A stretch of 64,000 nt of DNA from Bacillus sp. FJAT-28004 (GTDB taxonomy: Bacteria > Bacillota > Bacilli > Paenibacillales > Paenibacillaceae): NCBI RefSeq assembly GCF_001280845.1, contig NZ_LGHP01000003.1, forward strand, positions 280,526-344,525, read 5' to 3'. Position numbers and translations under genes: made by a program. Positions 1 to 7,457 of this stretch are shown in pieces. A model generated the notes under the pieces. The model saw only the letters and a program-made list of their open reading frames with translations. It ran no database searches and was not told the origin of the DNA. The number at the start of each line of letters is the position of its first letter. The stretch's first letter is position 1.

Positions 1-148
1 TGCTGCTATAGCGGTGTAACAGCATCAGATAACGGTCTTTAAGAACATATATGTTCTTAAAGAGGCGAATCAGGGTTAGTTTGGAGTCTGTAAGAGCATA
101 TACGTGCTTATTTGCTGCTAAAGTGGTGAAATAGCCTCAGATAGCGGT
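1..148. repeat. Intergenic repeat cluster: two 36-bp direct copies around two palindromes
   Basis: Positions 1-36 and 113-148 are imperfect direct copies (30 of 36 bases match, both starting TGCTGCTA and containing CAGATA). Between them, 36-63 is a perfect 28-bp palindrome centred on CATATATG, and 89-112 is a related, degraded palindrome (TAAGAGCATA/TACGTGCTTA). The cluster lies in non-coding DNA at the window edge, so it may extend to the left. It looks like a dispersed intergenic repeat family, but its copy number elsewhere cannot be seen here. Confidence 0.6.
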
Positions 149-159
149 GTGCAATATTT

Positions 160-195
160 CAGCTCTTTACCGTGTGACGGTGAAGGGCTGTTTTT
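160..195 (+). terminator. Rho-independent terminator for a gene left of the window
   Basis: CAGCTCTTTACCG (160-172) pairs with CGGTGAAGGGCTG (178-190) and is followed by five T. No gene in the window precedes it, so it probably ends a plus-strand transcript entering from the left. Confidence 0.6.
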
Positions 196-207
196 CATCA
201 ACTTGAA

Positions 208-235
208 CAAACCTTTACAAATTTGTAAAGGTTTG
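208..235. promoter_or_regulatory. Perfect 28-bp palindrome upstream of a lipoprotein gene
   Basis: Positions 208-235 form a perfect inverted repeat whose core is TTACAAATTTGTAA. It sits 123 bp upstream of the lipoprotein start and has no T-tract of its own, so a protein-binding operator is more likely than a terminator. TACA-N4-TGTA symmetry recalls BlaI/MecI-type operators. That is a resemblance only, since no such regulator is encoded nearby. Confidence 0.4.
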
Positions 236-357
236 CAATCATAAAGTATTGGTATCTTATTGGGAATGGTACGGATTTCTCTAATCATGGCTGTGCTTTT
301 GGCGGCAATTGCAGTTTTTGATCGCTTTGAAATTCCATTACGATGAGGAGTGAGGTT

Positions 358-840
358 GTGCAAGTAAATAGAAGATTAGATTCGTCAGCAATTGTAATGA
401 GATTATTTGTGATCTCTGCTTTTTTTGTATTGTTAAGCGCTTGCGGTGACACTGTTAAGGTCGAGCATATCGAGGCTTTTAGCATAGAAATTTTAGAGGA
501 AAACGAAGATGGAGTTTATGAATTATCAGGTTATAAGAAGGTCAACGCCATTACTGCTTTGGCAGAGAATAAAAATTATATAAAATCTGAAGTCAAAATG
601 ATCGTGGATTATTTTGATCTGGATGGAAACTATCTTCATTCAGAAATCGTACATTCCACACACAGTAAATCAAATATTACGATGTTTGAAGATGGAGATG
701 ATCTAAAAAAAGAGCTTCACGAGCCATCAACCATTATAGTACCTGATGATAATTTACAAAATTTTCGATCAGGAAGCCTTTCAGACGAGGAGAAAAAACA
801 GGTTAAACAACATGTATTATCTTTAATAGATAGGCTATAG
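358..840 (+). CDS. Putative lipoprotein of unknown function
   Basis: 160-residue protein. The GTG start at 358 is chosen because GAGGAG (345-350) lies seven bases upstream; ATG 343 and ATG 397 lack comparable sites. The N-terminus is a lipoprotein signal: basic N-region (NRR), a hydrophobic stretch and lipobox LSAC with the lipid-acceptor Cys at residue 29. The mature part is acidic and hydrophilic, ends in a Lys/Glu-rich segment (SDEEKKQ) and resembles no family I recognise. It is probably anchored on the outer face of the membrane. It stands alone, with the next gene 71 bp downstream. Confidence 0.7.
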   Translation: MQVNRRLDSSAIVMRLFVISAFFVLLSACGDTVKVEHIEAFSIEILEENEDGVYELSGYKKVNAITALAENKNYIKSEVKMIVDYFDLDGNYLHSEIVHSTHSKSNITMFEDGDDLKKELHEPSTIIVPDDNLQNFRSGSLSDEEKKQVKQHVLSLIDRL

Positions 841-911
841 GTTTATGACAATTAGAGTAGAAATAATAGGAAGCTAAATGCTAATCTAGTGGACGTATGG
901 AGGAATGACGA

Positions 912-1691
912 ATGATCTCATTAAAAAATAAAATAGCAATCGTTACAGGAGCCAGCAGGTCAACGGGCATTGGAACAGCTATTTGTCGTTCACTTGCACG
1001 CTTAGGAGCAGACATTTTCTTTACGCATTGGCACACCTTTGATGAAAAGGAAGGCAATGGCGGAGAGAAGGATTGGCCAGAGCAGCTGCGCAAGGAATTA
1101 GTAGACTTAGGCGCGAGAGCAAGTCATATGGAAGCGGATTTTGCGAACCCGGAGACGCCTGCGCTTATCATGGAACAAGTAGAAAGGTCATTAGGCTACG
1201 CGACTATTTTGATTAACAACGCAACCTATTGCGTACCTACCAATTATAAGAGTTTGAATATAGCAATGCTCGATCAACATTTTGTTGTGAATAACCGTGG
1301 TCCAATTTTGCTAAGCACAGAATTTGCGAACAGATTTGAGAAAAACCAAATAAAGGGGACACCCGGGAGAATTATATTTATGGTTTCAAAAGGACCTGAT
1401 CCGAATAATTTGGCTTATATCGCAACGAAAGGCGCTTTGATCGGGTTAATCGAGCCGCTCTCTGTAGGTTTGGCACCTCTCCAAATTACGGTGAATGGGT
1501 TCGATCCAGGTCCCACGGATTCAGGTTGGATGGACGAACATATGAAAGCAGGTTTTATGCCTATGTTTCCAATGGGGCGAATCGGATTGCCTGAGGATGC
1601 AGCTAAAACGATTAGCTTCTTGGCCAGTGATGAATCGCAATGGATTACGGGGCAAGTAATAAAATCTGAAGGCGGGTTTTTAGGGAAATAG
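912..1691 (+). CDS. Short-chain dehydrogenase/reductase (SDR)
   Basis: 259-residue classical SDR. The NAD(P)-binding glycine motif is near residue 13 (TGASRSTGIG, with an insertion relative to TGxxxGIG). NNAT stands where NNAG is usual. The catalytic Ser is in FMVSKG and the YxxxK pair in YIATK. The C-terminus has the usual FLASDE...TGQVI...GG block. A GGAGG site precedes ATG 912. The sequence between residues 35 and 60 (HWHTFDEKEGNGGEKDW) is longer than in typical FabG, so the substrate is probably not an acyl-ACP. It is monocistronic and the substrate is unknown. Confidence 0.85.
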   Translation: MISLKNKIAIVTGASRSTGIGTAICRSLARLGADIFFTHWHTFDEKEGNGGEKDWPEQLRKELVDLGARASHMEADFANPETPALIMEQVERSLGYATILINNATYCVPTNYKSLNIAMLDQHFVVNNRGPILLSTEFANRFEKNQIKGTPGRIIFMVSKGPDPNNLAYIATKGALIGLIEPLSVGLAPLQITVNGFDPGPTDSGWMDEHMKAGFMPMFPMGRIGLPEDAAKTISFLASDESQWITGQVIKSEGGFLGK

Positions 1692-1823
1692 TTGTTTTCA
1701 TTCTAAATAGACCTTCTCACGATCGATAAGTGATTTTTATATAGTTAATAAAATCATTGAAATATTTTTTATCTCAAGTAGTGATACAATGCCATTAAGT
1801 GGGAAAATGAAGGGGTGGCATTG

Positions 1824-2840
1824 ATGAACAATTTATTATCTGAGCGGTTCAAGGTGTTCGCAACGGAATGCAAAGGCTCAAGCCGCTTATATGAACAGCT
1901 GTCATTAGCTATTGCTGCTGATGATGAATTGCTTCATATCGCATCTTATTGTGGAGAAGGTCAGCCTGTCCCAAATCTTTTTTTCGCTGCGGTTCACTAC
2001 TTATTACTAAAAGGGACTGACCACGAATTGCAAGAGTTTTACGGAAGTTTGGTTGACCATCCGAGGGAGGCTGAAGCGGCATTCCCCTATTTCAGACTTT
2101 TTTGTCTTCAGCATAACAATGAGATTATTCCAATTGTCCAAAGCAAGCTTGTACAGACGAACGAGGTTAGACGATGTGCCTACTTATATCCAGCTTTTTG
2201 CTCTATGTATGAAAAAATAAAAAAACCATTGGCATTAATCGAAATAGGAACAAGTGCGGGACTGCAGCTTATTTGGGATAAGTATGGTTATCAATATAAC
2301 ACAAGTGAAAGATATGGAAATATAGATGCTGAACTGGTGCTTCACTCGAAAGTTCACGGTGACATTCGGCCGTATCTCCTTAAGCATAGTCCGCCAGTGA
2401 TCGCAAGGATTGGAATAGACTTACACGTCAACAATCTAGAAGACCCAGAGGATAATCTGTGGCTAAAATCGTTGATATGGCCTGAACATAACGAGCGGAT
2501 TGTGAATTTTGAAAAAGCGGGGGCTTGTTTAAGAGGGCAATCTATAGAGCTCATTCAGGGGAATGGTGTGAAACGACTTGCTGAAATCGCTTCGAAAATA
2601 ACAGAGGATGGTGTCATTGGTGTTTTTCACACACATGTAGCTAATCAAATGACCCATGAAGACAAAGTTGAATTAACAGATCGTATTAAGAAAATAGGGC
2701 AAGAAAGAGATATTTTTCACCTATACAATAATATGTGGGATTCGAATCTTCACCTTGATTATTATTTGGATGGCAAGGAATATAAGGAAACAGTAGCGGA
2801 AACAGATGGTCATGGCCGCTGGTTTCATTGGATGTTGTAG
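1824..2840 (+). CDS. DUF2332 family protein
   Basis: 338-residue cytoplasmic protein. The central segment IEIGTSAGLQLIWDKY is the hallmark of the DUF2332 family. It recalls the SAM-binding glycine motif of Rossmann methyltransferases, but activity has not been established for this family as far as I know. The C-terminal part (GVIGVFHTHVANQM) also fits. ATG 1824 is preferred over GTG 1815 because AAGGGGTGG overlaps the latter and sits at the right distance from ATG. The gene stands alone. Downstream is a repeat-rich, gene-free stretch. Confidence 0.75.
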   Translation: MNNLLSERFKVFATECKGSSRLYEQLSLAIAADDELLHIASYCGEGQPVPNLFFAAVHYLLLKGTDHELQEFYGSLVDHPREAEAAFPYFRLFCLQHNNEIIPIVQSKLVQTNEVRRCAYLYPAFCSMYEKIKKPLALIEIGTSAGLQLIWDKYGYQYNTSERYGNIDAELVLHSKVHGDIRPYLLKHSPPVIARIGIDLHVNNLEDPEDNLWLKSLIWPEHNERIVNFEKAGACLRGQSIELIQGNGVKRLAEIASKITEDGVIGVFHTHVANQMTHEDKVELTDRIKKIGQERDIFHLYNNMWDSNLHLDYYLDGKEYKETVAETDGHGRWFHWML

Positions 2841-2852
2841 CTCAACTCCGCT

Positions 2853-3035
2853 ACATTGCACAAACTACACTAGATACCTATCATGACACTCGGATAGCAG
2901 AGCTACATTGCAGAAATGCAATAGAAAAGGCCTAAAGTATGTTTAGCTAGCTGAAAATGGTGGTTTCTGCTGCATAAACTGCAACGAAGCAATGAGAACC
3001 ACTTTCTAATGAGGAATATATTGCACAAAGTGCAA
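2853..3035. repeat. Four TTGCA/TGCAA stem-loop elements in a gene-free stretch
   Basis: Small inverted repeats recur about every 50-65 bp: ACATTGCA (2853), ATTGCA-GAAA-TGCAAT (2907-2922), TGCATAAACTGCA (2971-2983) and TTGCAC-AAA-GTGCAA (3021-3035). A flanking pair GTGGTTTCT / AGAACCAC encloses the third. The best two are perfect hairpins. They look like a decaying dispersed intergenic repeat, with no protein-coding potential. Confidence 0.5.
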
Positions 3036-3149
3036 TGTAAATGAGGGCAGCTGCTTCATCAATCTATCTATATGGTAGCTAACCCGGATGCACGCATTCT
3101 ATCGTCTATCCTACTTTTTTGAGGTCGCAGCGCGCAGCACAGCAGCACA

Positions 3150-3345
3150 AAAGAATAGAGGTTGAGACCTATGGAATGGGATGCGGGTTCCTATACCGTT
3201 ACATGGAAAGGCTAGAAGATTGTGCTGCTTCCGAAGGAGCATGCACTGTTGTATTACTTATACGGCAATGCGGGGCAAACGTTGTCGCGCGTGCAGCTGC
3301 TAGACAGCGTTTGGACGATGGAATCGTCGGTGGATAGGACAAGTG
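3150..3345 (+). pseudogene. Remnant of an OmpR-type response regulator DNA-binding domain
   Basis: Read from 3177, the frame gives WDAGSYTVTWKG, then an in-frame TAG at 3213, then KIVLLPKEHALLYYLYG, then NAGQTLSRVQLLDSVW and MESSVDRT. This is the winged-helix domain of an OmpR/PhoB-type regulator (the LLPKE.ALL.YLY...LSR.QLLD.VW pattern). The frame is lost soon after, and the upstream piece (RIEVETYG) is in another frame. There is no receiver domain and no start. It is therefore a decayed 3' fragment of a deleted two-component regulator gene. Confidence 0.75.
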
Positions 3346-3448
3346 ATGAAACGTAAACAATGGAGATCTCAAATTCGACACAATGTTTTGGACGTATTTA
3401 CCTTCAATAATGATAAGCTGGAGATCACTACTACTCAGGGGTATCTCT

Positions 3449-4057
3449 ATGCTCAAAAAAACAGGCTTAGCCGTATTATATGCCAGTATTGCTTTTCTCA
3501 TATACCGTTACGGTGATGCGATAATGACGTGGTTCCAACAAGCGGACAATGTTTTGCTGGTCGTCATTATGGCGACATTGGTGGCACTATTTCCTGTCAT
3601 TCCGTATCCGGTAATCGGTGGACTTATTGGCGCTGCTCTCGGTCCTGTACTCGGCGCGGCAGTGACTTGGACAGGTTCGGCGACAGCATCGATCATTATG
3701 TTTCTGTTTATCCGCTACGGTTATCAAGAGTGGGGGTTGAAGGTTCTAGGCCGCTATTCAAGCATCAACAAGTTGACAGTGATGTTTGAGCGGAACGCTT
3801 TTCTGACGATAATGTTCGCTCGATTCATTCCATTCATTCCATCCATTGCAGTCAACATGTATTCGGCGCTAAGCCGTGTTTCCTTTACCGTTTACGCAGT
3901 CGCCTCATCGATCGGCAAAATCCCGGCGATGCTGTTGTTCGCCATGATAGGCGATACGCTTATGACAGACCCTAGAAATCTATTCGTTACGGTTCTGGTA
4001 TACGGACTGTTTCTGATTGTATCTCTTTATGCCTATCGTCGCTGGAAACTCCATTAA
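3449..4057 (+). CDS. TVP38/TMEM64 (DedA-like) membrane protein
   Basis: 202-residue integral membrane protein with about five to six hydrophobic segments. Features typical of the TVP38/TMEM64/SNARE-associated family are the loop YPVIGGLIGAALGPVLGAAVTWTG and the motif FARFIPFIPS. ATG 3449 is chosen over an upstream in-frame ATG because AGGGG (3436-3440) lies at the right distance. DedA-superfamily proteins have been linked to lipid scrambling and membrane homeostasis; the exact role here is unknown. It starts directly after the response-regulator remnant and is followed by its own terminator. Confidence 0.8.
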   Translation: MLKKTGLAVLYASIAFLIYRYGDAIMTWFQQADNVLLVVIMATLVALFPVIPYPVIGGLIGAALGPVLGAAVTWTGSATASIIMFLFIRYGYQEWGLKVLGRYSSINKLTVMFERNAFLTIMFARFIPFIPSIAVNMYSALSRVSFTVYAVASSIGKIPAMLLFAMIGDTLMTDPRNLFVTVLVYGLFLIVSLYAYRRWKLH

Positions 4058-4077
4058 ATGACCTTAAAAAAACAAAT

Positions 4078-4115
4078 GACCTCTTCGTAGTTGATACGTA
4101 CGGAGGTCTTTTTTT
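4078..4115 (+). terminator. Rho-independent terminator
   Basis: GACCTC (4078-4083) pairs with GAGGTC (4103-4108), with further pairing inside (CGTA/TACG), followed by seven T. It ends the TVP38-type gene. Confidence 0.8.
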
Positions 4116-4168
4116 GTTGTACAATCTTCTCACAAGATGGAATAGCCTGCCATAACACAATGTTTAAA

Positions 4169-4256
4169 ATGTTCTTTTTATGTTCGTAAATGTGTGTTAA
4201 TATAAAAACGAACAATAACAAACATAAGCGTAATCTTGCGAGTCGAGTTTTACGCT
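4169..4256 (+). promoter_or_regulatory. kdu operon operator array and likely promoter
   Basis: Four related half-sites are arranged symmetrically: ATGTTC (4169-4174), ATGTTCGT (4180-4187), ACGAACA (4208-4214) and ACAAACAT (4218-4225). TGTTCGT and ACGAACA are exact inverted copies 20 bp apart. A TAATAT at 4198-4203 between them is a candidate -10. A further inverted pair AGCGTAA (4227-4233)/TTACGCT (4250-4256) lies in the leader. The arrangement fits binding by a multimeric DeoR-family repressor, and the gene for one is second in the operon. The assignment is inference. Confidence 0.5.
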
Positions 4257-4282
4257 AAAAACTTTTAGGAGGCTTTTATCCA

Positions 4283-5113
4283 ATGGAAGTACGTCATACT
4301 ACAAACCCTACTGATGTGAAGCAATATGATACGGAACGTCTGCGCAGCGAGTTTTTGATTGAAAGTCTGTTTGAGCAAGATCAATTAAAGATGACATATA
4401 CGCATTATGACAGAATGGTTGTAGGCGGAGCATTACCCGTGAACGAGACTCTAGAGCTTGCGGATGCGGCTACGCTAAAAACCGAATATTTCTTGGAGCG
4501 CCGTGAGGTTGGTTTCTTGAATATTGGCGGCCCTGCCTCGATTTCCGTTGATGGGGAAGTGTACGAGTTAAATAAGCTTGACGTGCTTTATGTAGGCAAA
4601 GGAAAACGTCAAGTGCTGCTTTCAAGTGTCGATAAAGCAAACCCTGCAAAGTTATACTTTTGTTCCGCGCTTGCGCATGCTGAGATTGCAACACGCAAGA
4701 TGACGATGGAGGAAGCGAATCCAACGCATCTTGGCTCGCAGGAGACTTCCAACGAACGTATCCTTTATAAATATATCCATGCAGATGGCATTCAAAGCTG
4801 TCAGCTTATGCTTGGCGTAACTAGCTTGAAAACGGGCAGCGTCTGGAACACGATGCCTTCGCATGTCCACGACCGCCGCATGGAAGCATATTTGTACTTC
4901 GACATGAATGCTGATGCACGTGTATTCCATATGATGGGTGAGCCTTCGCAAACAAGACATCTTGTTGTCGGGAACGAGCAAGCGATTCTTTCACCGCCGT
5001 GGTCGATCCACTCCGGTGTTGGCACAAGCAATTATACATTCTGCTGGTCAATGGCAGGCGAGAACTATACATTTACAGATATGGACGCCGTACCTGCAAG
5101 CGAGCTAAAATAG
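4283..5113 (+). CDS. kduI: 5-dehydro-4-deoxy-D-glucuronate isomerase (4-deoxy-L-threo-5-hexosulose-uronate ketol-isomerase)
   Basis: 276 residues, the usual KduI length. KduI isomerises 5-keto-4-deoxyuronate, the unsaturated uronate product of pectin, alginate-type or glycosaminoglycan lyases, to 3-deoxy-D-glycero-2,5-hexodiulosonate. The cupin metal site is visible as His194, His196 and Glu201 in SHVHDRRMEAYLYF, with His243 in WSIHSGVG. An AGGAGG site precedes ATG 4283. It is first in the kduI - DeoR regulator - kduD operon (25-bp and 4-bp gaps) and is probably repressed through the half-site array upstream. The cytoplasmic assignment is secure. Confidence 0.95.
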   Translation: MEVRHTTNPTDVKQYDTERLRSEFLIESLFEQDQLKMTYTHYDRMVVGGALPVNETLELADAATLKTEYFLERREVGFLNIGGPASISVDGEVYELNKLDVLYVGKGKRQVLLSSVDKANPAKLYFCSALAHAEIATRKMTMEEANPTHLGSQETSNERILYKYIHADGIQSCQLMLGVTSLKTGSVWNTMPSHVHDRRMEAYLYFDMNADARVFHMMGEPSQTRHLVVGNEQAILSPPWSIHSGVGTSNYTFCWSMAGENYTFTDMDAVPASELK

Positions 5114-5138
5114 AAACATTCGCTACAGGGGGTGCACT

Positions 5139-5933
5139 ATGCTTGCTGCCGAACGGCATCGTAAGATTATAGATAAATTGGAGCAGCTTGGCGCGGTTAA
5201 AGTTTCCGAGCTAAGCGAGCTGTTTCAAGTAACTGAGAAAACGGTTCGTGAAGACCTAGAGAAGCTGGAAGAGAAGGGTTTGCTGAAACGGATCCATGGC
5301 GGAGCCGTGCTTGAGCAGGGAGGCGAGGATAGCCTCTTCCCGCTGCAATTCCCAAATAGCAAGCATCAACGGGAGAAAGCGGCGATTGCCACAATAGCGC
5401 TTTCCTGTATTGAGCCTAATGATATCATTGCGCTTGATGCGGGCAGTACAACGCTGGAAATGGCTAAGCGACTGCCAAACATACCTGTTACGGTGCTTAC
5501 GAACGATCTGCTTATCATTCGTGAGTTAACTGCGAAGGATCAGGTAAGGCTCGTTATTCCCGGTGGCTACCGACATAATAATTTACTTATCGGCGCAGAA
5601 TCTCAGGAGTGGATTAAACGATTGAATGTCCATAAGTTGTTTCTGTCCACGACCGGCATTCATATGGAATATGGACTTACCATATTCACAGAAGAGTTGA
5701 CGAAGCTGAAGAAACTTTATATGGACAATGCCAAGGTGGTCTACTGCCTGGCTGATCACAGCAAGTTCGATAAGGGTGCATTAATTACGTTTGCCGGCTT
5801 GGATGAAATTGACTATATCATTACAGACGAAGGCATAGATTCGGACGTAGCGGCTCGGTATGAGTCGCAAAATATAAAGATGATGAAAGCAGCGCTTTCG
5901 GAGAACGGGAAGCGTGCAAGAGGAAGGAGCTGA
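5139..5933 (+). CDS. DeoR/GlpR-family transcriptional repressor, probable regulator of the kdu operon
   Basis: 264 residues. The N-terminal winged helix (about 1-58) has the DeoR signature AERHRKIIDKLEQLGAVKVS and LKRIHGGAV. The C-terminal DeoR sensor domain is of the ISOCOT fold (DAGSTTLEMAKRLP, TNDLLI, GGYR, DHSKF). These regulators sense sugar phosphates or related catabolic intermediates. Its position between kduI and kduD, with the next gene only 4 bp away, implies that it controls its own operon. The inverted TGTTCGT/ACGAACA sites upstream are the expected target. The ligand may be a KDG-type intermediate, which is inferred from context only. Confidence 0.88.
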   Translation: MLAAERHRKIIDKLEQLGAVKVSELSELFQVTEKTVREDLEKLEEKGLLKRIHGGAVLEQGGEDSLFPLQFPNSKHQREKAAIATIALSCIEPNDIIALDAGSTTLEMAKRLPNIPVTVLTNDLLIIRELTAKDQVRLVIPGGYRHNNLLIGAESQEWIKRLNVHKLFLSTTGIHMEYGLTIFTEELTKLKKLYMDNAKVVYCLADHSKFDKGALITFAGLDEIDYIITDEGIDSDVAARYESQNIKMMKAALSENGKRARGRS

Positions 5934-5937
5934 GCTT

Positions 5938-6693
5938 ATGAGTTTGTTTGATTTGACGGGAAAAACAGCTGTCGTTACAGGTGCAGGACGCGGCCTTGGG
6001 GAAGCGATTGCGCTTGGACTAGCACGAGCGGGTGCGGACATTGCGCTTGTCACGAACCAAACGCCTGCCGATAAAACGGCAGCAGCTATCAGAGAGCTTG
6101 GACGCAAAGCAATTACGATTCAGACGGACATTGCTGACCGGACGAAGCTTGCTGGTATCATTGATCGTACAGTAGATGAACTGGGACGCATTGATATTTT
6201 GGTCAACAACGCTGGCATCATTCGCCGCACTCCAGCTGCAGAGCACAGTTATGAGGACTGGCAGGATGTACTCGACGTTAATTTGAATTCTGTATTTCTC
6301 CTCTCCCAGCTGGCTGGGAAGCATATGATTGAACAGGGCTCGGGCAAAATTATTAACATTGCATCGATGTTAACCTTCCAAGGCGGGATTAACGTTCCTG
6401 GCTATACATCAAGCAAACATGCTGTAGCCGGACTTACCAAAGCGCTTGCGAGTGAATGGGCTGCCAAAGGCTTGCAAGTAAATGCTATCGCCCCAGGCTA
6501 CATGAGTACAGATAACACAGAAGCGCTGCGTGAGGATCCGGTTCGCAGTGCTCAAATTTTGCAGCGTATTCCAGCGGGACGCTGGGGAACGTCGCAGGAT
6601 TTGATTGGACCAGCGGTGTTCCTAGCTTCATCAGCCTCTGATTATATGAATGGCCACATATTGGCTGTTGACGGCGGTTGGTTGGTTAGGTAG
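5938..6693 (+). CDS. kduD: 2-deoxy-D-gluconate 3-dehydrogenase / 2-dehydro-3-deoxy-D-gluconate 5-dehydrogenase
   Basis: 251-residue classical SDR of KduD length. ATG 5938 follows AGGAAGGAGC (5921-5930). Motifs: TGAGRGLGEAIA (NAD binding), NNAGIIRR (the IIRR tail is typical of KduD), Ser in INIASM, YTSSK catalytic pair and VNAIAPGYM. KduD reduces the KduI product to 2-keto-3-deoxygluconate using NADH. With kduI in the same operon the function is secure. No kdgK, kdgA or lyase lies in the window, so the pathway must be completed elsewhere. Confidence 0.93.
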   Translation: MSLFDLTGKTAVVTGAGRGLGEAIALGLARAGADIALVTNQTPADKTAAAIRELGRKAITIQTDIADRTKLAGIIDRTVDELGRIDILVNNAGIIRRTPAAEHSYEDWQDVLDVNLNSVFLLSQLAGKHMIEQGSGKIINIASMLTFQGGINVPGYTSSKHAVAGLTKALASEWAAKGLQVNAIAPGYMSTDNTEALREDPVRSAQILQRIPAGRWGTSQDLIGPAVFLASSASDYMNGHILAVDGGWLVR

Positions 6694-6764
6694 GCAGAGA
6701 AAAATTAATGAGGCTTTTCCCTTGCAGCACTGGATCATATTTATCTTTTTAAAATACAATAAGA

Positions 6765-6808
6765 CAGTCCAGAACTAGGTTATCTGTTCTGGACTGCCTT
6801 TTTTTTTT
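6765..6808. terminator. Terminator between kduD and the convergent gene
   Basis: A perfect 11-bp stem CAGTCCAGAAC (6765-6775) / GTTCTGGACTG (6786-6796), followed by a long T run to 6808. It lies between convergent genes and probably serves kduD mainly. Confidence 0.9.
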
Positions 6809-6818
6809 ATGTTCTCAT

Positions 6819-7244
6819 TTAATCCAAAGAGATGTAGGAGACAGAACGTTGACGTAAAACAGACTCTTCATGGTCGTTGCTGTACGGGGTTGCATCGGCG
6901 GATTGAGCTAGGACATGCTTGACGGCGGCGACGAATAAGTCGAGAACGCGCCCGTCCTGATCCGTTTTGTCGTAGTGATACTGGTTAAGAGGTGGAAGTG
7001 GGATGCTACCGATAAAGGACTGAAGCAGATCGCTCCATCGCTCCAAGTCAATTGAATCTTCTGTGTCACTGGCAAATAGTTCACTCCAGCCGAAGCCTTG
7101 ATTGCTAGTTAAACGAAGACATACGCGATGGCCTGCAGAATCGACGGCAAGAGCAGGAATGACGAATAGCTCGATTCGTGTGACGGATAAATAAGGGGTC
7201 TGTTCCGTAAAAAGATGCAGATTGCGTGCACAATTTGTCAACAT
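6819..7244 (-). CDS. Unknown protein under a c-di-AMP riboswitch (paralog of 7458-7886)
   Basis: 141-residue soluble protein. The N-terminal half reads VTRIELFVIPALAVDSAGHR, then VCLRLTSNQGFGWSELF, resembling the N-terminal capping domain of enolase-superfamily enzymes (lp...V.l.T..G..GWGE). There is no barrel domain and no catalytic Lys motif, so an enzyme is unlikely. It shares the GWSELF core, an RWS..L..FIG.(I/L)P segment and the C-terminal SYISL with the neighbour at 7458-7886. The start follows AAAGGAGAG directly after the riboswitch at 7265-7401. By regulon it may act in potassium or osmotic homeostasis, but the function is unknown. Confidence 0.75.
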   Translation of the reverse strand: MLTNCARNLHLFTEQTPYLSVTRIELFVIPALAVDSAGHRVCLRLTSNQGFGWSELFASDTEDSIDLERWSDLLQSFIGSIPLPPLNQYHYDKTDQDGRVLDLFVAAVKHVLAQSADATPYSNDHEESVLRQRSVSYISLD

Positions 7245-7264
7245 TATTAAATCTCTCCTTTGTT

Positions 7265-7401
7265 CGCTTACGAGGTTAGCTGTCGGATTCGGGCTAGAGA
7301 GAATGCCCTACCAGGGTTACAAATCCCTGGATTCACCCCTTGCGAATCGATTCAAATCGATCGCGATGGTTCCCCCGCTTTTTCATTCGAAAAATTCAGC
7401 G
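7265..7401 (-). promoter_or_regulatory. c-di-AMP riboswitch (ydaO/yuaA class) of gene 6819-7244
   Basis: Read on the minus strand, the element starts CGCTGAAT (7401 downward) and contains GCGGGGGAACCA, AGGGGTGAATCC, GTAGGGC and CCCGAATCCGACAGCTAACC, ending TCGTAAGCG. These are the conserved blocks of the ydaO/yuaA class, which binds cyclic di-AMP and usually turns expression off. The terminal CGCT...AGCG ends pair. The 3' edge is only about 20 nt from the start codon and no terminator hairpin fits between. Translational control by masking AAAGGAGAG is therefore likely, unlike the two plus-strand copies. Confidence 0.92.
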
Positions 7402-7457
7402 TGAATAGTTTACTCTTAATTATACCCTTCAATCGCGTATCTGTAAATCAAATGGCC

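Noticed and set aside
3119-3337. 72-codon plus-strand frame taken as a gene
   Set aside because: It is a different frame from the recognisable winged-helix remnant and has no ribosome site.
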